NCBI GenBank assembly: GCA_002492725.1
Contig: DLAF01000042.1
Location: 1 to 26,670 of the forward strand
Source: Lachnospiraceae bacterium UBA7054
GTDB taxonomy: Bacteria > Bacillota > Clostridia > Lachnospirales > Lachnospiraceae
Length of the DNA: 26,670 nt
Reading direction: 5' to 3'
Both the position numbers and the translations under genes were made by a program. Each line of letters begins with the position of its first letter. The first letter of the stretch is position 1. The notes beneath the pieces are model-generated. The model was given only the letters and a program-made list of their open reading frames with translations, did no database searches and was not told the origin of the DNA. Positions 23,614 to 26,670 of the stretch are shown here, one piece after another.

Positions 23614-23706
23614 ATGTATATTACATATTCGGATGTAATCCAGTTTGGAATATTCATTGTCACCCTTATCGGGCTGTGTTATACAGTCTTCAAGGGCAGA
23701 AAATAG
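23614..23706 (+). CDS. 30-residue membrane peptide, putative holin-like type I toxin
   Basis: ATG at 23614 opens a 30-codon gene with a very strong ribosome site, AAAGGAGGGAGG (23599-23610). The product starts with a short polar segment (MYITYSDVIQ) and has one hydrophobic helix (about residues 11-26). It ends with the basic tail KGRK. Size, single helix and basic end match the short membrane peptides annotated as putative holin-like toxins in Clostridia and Bacilli. The structured leader can sequester the ribosome site: CCCTCC (23584-23589) pairs with GGAGGG (23602-23607), and the leader at 23557-23566 offers a second partner. A convergent antisense promoter lies downstream. Toxicity is inferred. 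It is too short to be called by most gene finders. Confidence 0.72.
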   Translation: MYITYSDVIQFGIFIVTLIGLCYTVFKGRK

Positions 23707-23731
23707 CCGCCACTACCGCAATAGTGACGGC
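23706..23731 (-). terminator. Hairpin 1, best paired in the antisense RNA
   Basis: GCCGCCACTA (23706-23715) and TAGTGACGGC (23722-23731) form a 10-position stem. In + strand RNA one position is a C-A mismatch, but in minus-strand RNA the same position is a permitted G-U pair. The minus strand continues into TATTTTC. It therefore looks like the terminator of the antisense RNA. Confidence 0.6.
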
Positions 23732-23762
23732 CTGATGCTGTAAAGCATCGGTTTCGTTATTG
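23732..23762 (+). terminator. Hairpin 2, best paired in the toxin-like mRNA
   Basis: CTGATGC (23732-23738) and GCATCGG (23745-23751) form a 7-pair stem with one G-U pair in + strand RNA, which would be an A-C mismatch on the other strand. GTTTCGTTATTGTT follows. It is the likely end of the toxin-like mRNA. Confidence 0.6.
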
Positions 23763-23764
23763 TT

Positions 23765-23791
23765 GAGGGTAGCCGCATCTATGGCTTTCCC
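23765..23791 (-). repeat. Right copy of the flanking inverted repeat (antisense RNA leader)
   Basis: Read on the minus strand this is GGGAAAGCCATAGA, T, GCGGCTACCCTC. It matches the left copy at 23534-23566 except for one base and a shorter spacer. It begins about 7 bases after the predicted antisense transcription start. Confidence 0.85.
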
Positions 23792-23804
23792 TTTTTCTGC
23801 CTAT

Positions 23805-23833
23805 AATATAGCATATTCGGCAGCGAGGTGCAA
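23805..23833 (-). promoter_or_regulatory. Antisense promoter facing the toxin-like gene
   Basis: On the minus strand TTGCAC (23833-23828), a 17-bp spacer and TATATT (23810-23805) with TG upstream (TGCTATATT) make a good extended -10 promoter. It is stronger by consensus than the + strand promoter at 23497-23525, as expected for an antitoxin RNA. Confidence 0.65.
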
Positions 23834-23843
23834 GGAAAATTTG

Positions 23844-24127
23844 ATGCTGGATAGGGTAGGTTATCCGTTATGTGATCCCAATTTGTCGGGCCTGCTGTCA
23901 TCCGAAATAGAAGCGGCAGAGCTTCTGTTAAAGATTATACTGAAAAAGGACGATATCCAAGTCATAAGTGTTGTAGGGCAGCGGGAATTGCAAAGTCCTA
24001 TAGTTGGAGGGCGGGACATTCGCTTAGATATTTTGGCAAAAGGCAGTACGGGAAAGCACTATAATGTCGAGGTACAAAAGAAACTATCTTTTATGATGGT
24101 TCTCATATTGTCTATGTGAACGCCTGA
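23844..24127 (+). pseudogene. Internally deleted PD-(D/E)XK nuclease-family (Rpn/transposase-like) remnant
   Basis: From ATG 23844 a frame encodes the N-terminal part of the PD-(D/E)XK nuclease family often annotated as a transposase (Rpn-like). It has the catalytic-region pattern GGRDIRLDILAKG followed by YNVEVQ. After VEVQKK the frame runs out at 24119 with unrelated residues. In the next frame the bases just downstream (about 24086-24127) encode IFYDGSHIVYVNA and a stop. The family carries YDGSHIVYVN much further toward its C-terminus. The gene has therefore lost most of its middle and is out of frame. An intact member would be about 250-300 residues. It is non-functional as a nuclease and marks a region of past rearrangement. 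Confidence 0.7.
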
Positions 24128-24135
24128 GTTATAAT
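24108..24135 (+). promoter_or_regulatory. Promoter of the SymE-like/partition operon
   Basis: TTGTCT (24108-24113), a 16-bp spacer and a perfect TATAAT (24130-24135) lie about 90 bases before the SymE-like start codon. The -10 box overlaps the left arm of a 13-bp inverted repeat, so binding of a dimeric protein there could control it. Confidence 0.55.
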
Positions 24136-24197
24136 AAGCATAACCTTAGAAAAGCTAGGAAACAAGCGGCTTTCACCGGTTATGCTTATTTTTATTT
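24133..24197 (+). repeat. 13-bp inverted repeat with T-rich tail upstream of the SymE-like gene
   Basis: AATAAGCATAACC (24133-24145) and GGTTATGCTTATT (24178-24190) are perfectly complementary. An inner AAAGC/GCTTT pair (24151-24155 and 24169-24173) lies between them, and TTTTATTTC follows. It can terminate transcripts arriving from upstream. For RNA begun at the -10 box 24130-24135 the left arm would be mostly missing, so there it could only act as a DNA site. Confidence 0.6.
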
Positions 24198-24226
24198 CTT
24201 CAAATTCAGGCGAAAAGGAGGCACTA

Positions 24227-24469
24227 ATGAAGTCAAGAGAAATGACGGTATACAGAGCAAGGGGAAACGGTAAAGACATTACGGTTCCAATGATTATGAT
24301 GCAGGGAAAGTGGCTGCGTGATATGGGGTTTGCCGTTGGCGACAGGGTGTCCGTAACCTTGCAGGATGGAAAACTTGTGGTAGAGAGGACAGGCCGGGTA
24401 TGGTCTGACCCGAAAGGGATTACGGCAGTGAAAGAGGAAGCCGGGATATGCGATGGAAAGGCGGTATAA
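24227..24469 (+). CDS. SymE-family small protein (AbrB/SpoVT-like fold)
   Basis: The 80-residue protein resembles the SymE toxin family. An N-terminal strand region (MTVYRARGNGKDITVP) precedes the core MQGKWLRDMGFAVGDRVSVTL with GKLVVER, a swapped-hairpin AbrB-like pattern. Escherichia coli SymE is an SOS-induced nucleic-acid-condensing or RNA-cleaving toxin controlled by an antisense RNA. Homologs on integrative elements are often carried near partition genes, and their activity is not established. ATG 24227 is chosen because AAGGAGG (24215-24221) is five bases upstream; the frame opens earlier at 24182 without a ribosome site. I looked for an opposing SymR-like promoter within the gene and found none convincing. 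The next gene starts three bases after its stop. Confidence 0.75.
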   Translation: MKSREMTVYRARGNGKDITVPMIMMQGKWLRDMGFAVGDRVSVTLQDGKLVVERTGRVWSDPKGITAVKEEAGICDGKAV

Positions 24470-24471
24470 AT

Positions 24472-24918
24472 ATGGCAGATTTAAACATGGTATTAAAGGA
24501 AACCCAAAAGCTGAATGGAAGTATCAGGAGCCTGCTGAGGCTGTCTACATATGACGATTACGATGATCTGAGCGGGCTGCATATTGACTATGAGGACGGG
24601 CAGCAGCTTTTTCTTCAGACCGAACTTAGGGAGATCATGGAGAAACTTTCGGACGTGACGGGCAGGATTGCATATCTTTCCCGCCCGGTAAAAGAAACAA
24701 GCCGCCTGCATAAGAACCGGAGCGGAAGGTATGAGACAAAAGGCGGTCATTATTACACCAGTGGGAGCGGCATTGAGGCGCTGATAAAAGACGATTATCA
24801 GGAAGTGCCTTATTGGGTGTGGACAAGCGTGGAGCATGACGGAAAGGACTACTATCTGGTAGGCCATAAAAATATACGGCTGGACGGCCTGACTGTCCGG
24901 GTGAGAGAGGCGGTGTGA
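24472..24918 (+). CDS. DUF5348 domain-containing protein
   Basis: The 148-residue soluble protein has an N-terminal helical half (about 1-75). Its C-terminal half carries the DUF5348 pattern: LHKNRSGRYETKGGHYYTSGSGIE, then PYWVWTSVEHDGKDYYLVG and LDGLTVRVRE. The family is common on integrative conjugative elements and plasmids of Clostridia and has no assigned function. The start at 24472 follows the SymE-like stop by two bases, with GGAAAGG about ten bases upstream. Its stop overlaps the GTG start of the ParA gene (GTGA), so the cluster is one operon. A role linked to element maintenance is inferred only from position. Confidence 0.85.
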   Translation: MADLNMVLKETQKLNGSIRSLLRLSTYDDYDDLSGLHIDYEDGQQLFLQTELREIMEKLSDVTGRIAYLSRPVKETSRLHKNRSGRYETKGGHYYTSGSGIEALIKDDYQEVPYWVWTSVEHDGKDYYLVGHKNIRLDGLTVRVREAV

Positions 24919-25703
24919 GTATGGGTGCAACAATCTACTGTTTATGTAACCAAAAAGGGGGCTGTGCAAAAACAGTCAGTTCCATCAGTATCGGGATCGG
25001 CCTTGCCCGTGAGGGCAGGCGCGTCCTTCTGGTGGACGTGGATTCGCAGGGTTCCATGACCGCCAGCCTGGGATACCAGCAGCCCGACCAGATGGAAACC
25101 ACGCTTTCGGCTATCCTGGGCGGGATAATCACGGACAAGCCGCTTCCGCCCGGAAGCGGGATTCTCCACCATGCGGAGGGTGTTGACCTGCTCCCGGCAA
25201 ACATTGAACTGGCCGGCATGGAGGTTACTCTGGTCAACACCATGAGCCGGGAGACCATCCTGCGGCAGTACCTGAATACAGTGCGTGAGGAATACGATGC
25301 GGTTATCCTGGATTGTATGCCTTCGCTTGGTATGCTGACCATCAATGCGCTTGCGGCGGCGGATCAGGTTATTATCCCCGTACAGGCACAGTACCTTTCC
25401 ATAAAAGGATTGGAGCAGCTTATCCGCACGATTGCGAAAGTCAGGCGGCAGATCAACCCGCGCCTTTCCATAGCAGGGATAGTGGTCACAATGGCGGATA
25501 TGCGTACCAACTACGCAAGGGATATTGTGGAGCTTCTGCACATGAACTATGACGGGAAGCTGCGGATATTTGACAGCATTATCCCCCTCTCCGTGCGGGC
25601 GGCGGAAACCAGTGCGGAGGGCAAGAGCATCTATCTCCATGACCCCGCCGGTAAAGTGTCAGCCGCTTATGCCGCACTGACGAAAGAGGTGATGATGGGA
25701 TGA
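24915..25703 (+). CDS. parA: ParA-type partition ATPase
   Basis: The 262-residue P-loop ATPase of the ParA/Soj/MinD class drives segregation of a replicon or element together with ParB. It has the deviant Walker A NQKGGCAKT (signature lysine in KGG, catalytic lysine at residue 19 from the GTG start) and the A' motif VDVDSQGSMTASLGY. The switch/Walker B region is AVILDCMPSLGMLTINAL. The Ala in place of Gly before the Lys occurs in other Firmicutes ParA proteins (KGGVAKT), so it need not be inactive. Start is GTG 24915, overlapping the previous stop, or ATG 24921. The gene lacks the N-terminal helix-turn-helix of plasmid type Ia ParA, so autoregulation would need another protein. It overlaps parB by four bases. 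Confidence 0.92.
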   Translation: MSMGATIYCLCNQKGGCAKTVSSISIGIGLAREGRRVLLVDVDSQGSMTASLGYQQPDQMETTLSAILGGIITDKPLPPGSGILHHAEGVDLLPANIELAGMEVTLVNTMSRETILRQYLNTVREEYDAVILDCMPSLGMLTINALAAADQVIIPVQAQYLSIKGLEQLIRTIAKVRRQINPRLSIAGIVVTMADMRTNYARDIVELLHMNYDGKLRIFDSIIPLSVRAAETSAEGKSIYLHDPAGKVSAAYAALTKEVMMG

Positions 25704-26599
25704 AAAGCAGCGCAAAAAATATCCAGGTGACTAAATTTGATGACCTGTTCTCCGCTGGGAATCCTGCGGAGGCAGGAGGCAGCGGGAACGTGCAGGAAAT
25801 CCCGCTTACAGAACTGTTTCCCTTTAAAGACCACCCATTTAAGGTGCTGGATGATGAAACCATGCAGGATACGGTGGAAAGCATCAGGATACATGGCGTC
25901 CTTGTCCCCGGCATTGCAAGGCCCCGTGCGGAGGGCGGCTATGAACTGATTGCCGGGCACAGGCGCAGACATGCTTCGGAACTGGCAGGGAAAACTACGA
26001 TGCCGGTGATCGTGCGGGAACTGGATGATGATGAAGCGGTATTGTTCATGGTGGACAGCAACATCCAGCGGGAAAACCTGTTCCCCAGCGAAAAGGCATG
26101 GGCGTATAAGATGAAGCTGGACGCATTGAAGCATCAGGGCGTGAAGGACACTTCTCGACAACTTGGCGAGAAGTACAGCGTGGATGCGCTGAGTGAAAAT
26201 TCCAATGACAGCGCCCGCAACATCCACCGGTTTATCCGGCTGACAGAACTTCTCCCGGAACTGCTCCAGATGGTGGACGATAAAAAGCTGTCCTTTAACC
26301 CTGCCGTGGAACTGTCCTATCTGACGCAGGAGCAGCAGGGGGAACTTATGGAGATTATGGGGGAATTACAGGCTGTCCCTTCGCTGGAGCAGGCGAAACG
26401 CCTGAAAAAGTACAGCCAGGAGGAAAAACTTGACAGGAATGTGATGGATGCCATTCTGACGGAGGAGAGGCCCGCGCCTGTGCAGGTGACGCTTAAAAAT
26501 GACAGGCTGAAACAGTATTTCCCACAGACCTATACCGCGAAACAGATGGAGGAAGTCATTTTCTCCCTCCTGGAAACGTGGAGAACACAGAATACATAA
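25700..26599 (+). CDS. parB: ParB/Spo0J-family partition protein
   Basis: The 299-residue protein has an N-terminal extension of about 35 residues and a ParB/sulfiredoxin-like CTP-binding domain. This includes EIPLTELFPFKDHPF, the GHRR motif (86-89) and NIQRENLFPSEKAWA. A central helix-turn-helix DNA-binding region follows (around VKDTSRQLGEKYSVDALSEN and NIHRFIRLTELLP). The C-terminal part, with VQVTLKNDRLKQYF, is typical of ParB proteins on integrative elements in Clostridia. The start overlaps the parA stop as ATGA. No parS-like repeated site was recognised in the window. A strong terminator follows directly, so this ends the operon. Confidence 0.92.
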   Translation: MKSSAKNIQVTKFDDLFSAGNPAEAGGSGNVQEIPLTELFPFKDHPFKVLDDETMQDTVESIRIHGVLVPGIARPRAEGGYELIAGHRRRHASELAGKTTMPVIVRELDDDEAVLFMVDSNIQRENLFPSEKAWAYKMKLDALKHQGVKDTSRQLGEKYSVDALSENSNDSARNIHRFIRLTELLPELLQMVDDKKLSFNPAVELSYLTQEQQGELMEIMGELQAVPSLEQAKRLKKYSQEEKLDRNVMDAILTEERPAPVQVTLKNDRLKQYFPQTYTAKQMEEVIFSLLETWRTQNT

Positions 26600-26607
26600 A
26601 ACGCATT

Positions 26608-26653
26608 AAGCCGTCCGGCGACTGACTAATGGCAGTTACCGGGCGGCTTTTTT
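26608..26653 (+). terminator. Rho-independent terminator after parB
   Basis: AAGCCGTCCGG (26608-26618) pairs with CCGGGCGGCTT (26639-26649), with one G-U pair, and a run of T ends at 26653. It closes the SymE-like/DUF5348/parA/parB operon. Confidence 0.9.
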
Positions 26654-26670
26654 GGTTTGCGCGCCATGGG

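Larger units (their letters stand above)
23698..23798 (-). ncRNA. Predicted antisense RNA opposite the toxin-like gene 3' end
   Basis: A minus-strand promoter (see 23805-23833) would start an RNA near 23798. It would end after the hairpin at 23731-23706, which on this strand is followed by TATTTTC. The RNA of about 100 bases would be complementary to the 3' untranslated region and stop codon of the toxin-like mRNA, the arrangement of txpA/RatA and bsrG/SR4. Its 5' end carries the same leader as the toxin mRNA. Ends are estimates. Confidence 0.55.

Noticed and set aside
24227..24469. SymR-like antisense RNA opposite the SymE-like gene
   Set aside because: No minus-strand promoter with acceptable -35 and -10 boxes was found in or just after the 5' part of the gene.
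24963..24974. ParA Walker A Ala-for-Gly as a sign of an inactive enzyme
   Set aside because: KGGxAKT variants are known in other Firmicutes ParA proteins and all other motifs are intact.

Overview
The window reads as a chromosomal segment of a Gram-positive gut-type Clostridia, most likely a Lachnospiraceae. The grounds are strong AGGAGG-type ribosome sites, lipobox-bearing sugar-binding lipoproteins, LytS/YesN two-component genes, a BlaI/BlaR1 pair, a DUF5348 protein and a moderately GC-rich sequence. Nearly every convincing gene is on the + strand. No rRNA, tRNA, CRISPR array or complete insertion sequence was seen.

Bases 1-1286 hold a small unknown protein and a DHH phosphoesterase. Bases 1287-12198 form a sugar sensing and uptake block: a membrane-anchored sugar-binding protein, a LytS/YesM-type histidine kinase, a YesN-type AraC response regulator and a XylF-like lipoprotein. 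These are followed by a ChvE-type binding lipoprotein, a double-domain ATPase (MmsA type) and two tandem paralogous permeases (MmsB type). The layout parallels the XylFII-LytSR system of Clostridium beijerinckii, in which a binding protein reports extracellular sugar to LytS, and YesN then switches on the transporter. Here two different binding proteins flank the kinase and regulator pair.

Bases 12371-16023 encode a heterodimeric ABC exporter with one degenerate and one canonical ATP site. Bases 16074-17896 hold a BlaI-type repressor under a promoter with a perfect dyad, plus a BlaR1-like M56 peptidase whose extracellular end is a Cys/His-rich tail, not a penicillin-binding domain. Bases 17897-23374 carry a MalY/PatB aminotransferase (C-S lyase type), a NifS/IscS-type cysteine desulfurase, an inositol-monophosphatase-family enzyme and an NhaC-family antiporter. 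The two long intergenic stretches in this part share an exact 16-bp tag, each followed by an unrelated hairpin and short tandem repeats.

Bases 23375-26670 look accessory. A 30-residue membrane peptide gene at 23614-23706 has a convergent antisense promoter, twin hairpins and flanking inverted repeats, which looks like a type I toxin-antitoxin locus. It is followed by an internally deleted PD-(D/E)XK nuclease-family pseudogene, then a SymE-like gene, a DUF5348 gene, parA and parB with a strong terminator. That last group is a partition module of the kind found on integrative elements, so the window probably runs into the edge of a mobile element. The most interesting piece is the toxin-antitoxin-like locus: both predicted RNAs start with nearly the same leader, and that leader can pair with the toxin ribosome-binding site.
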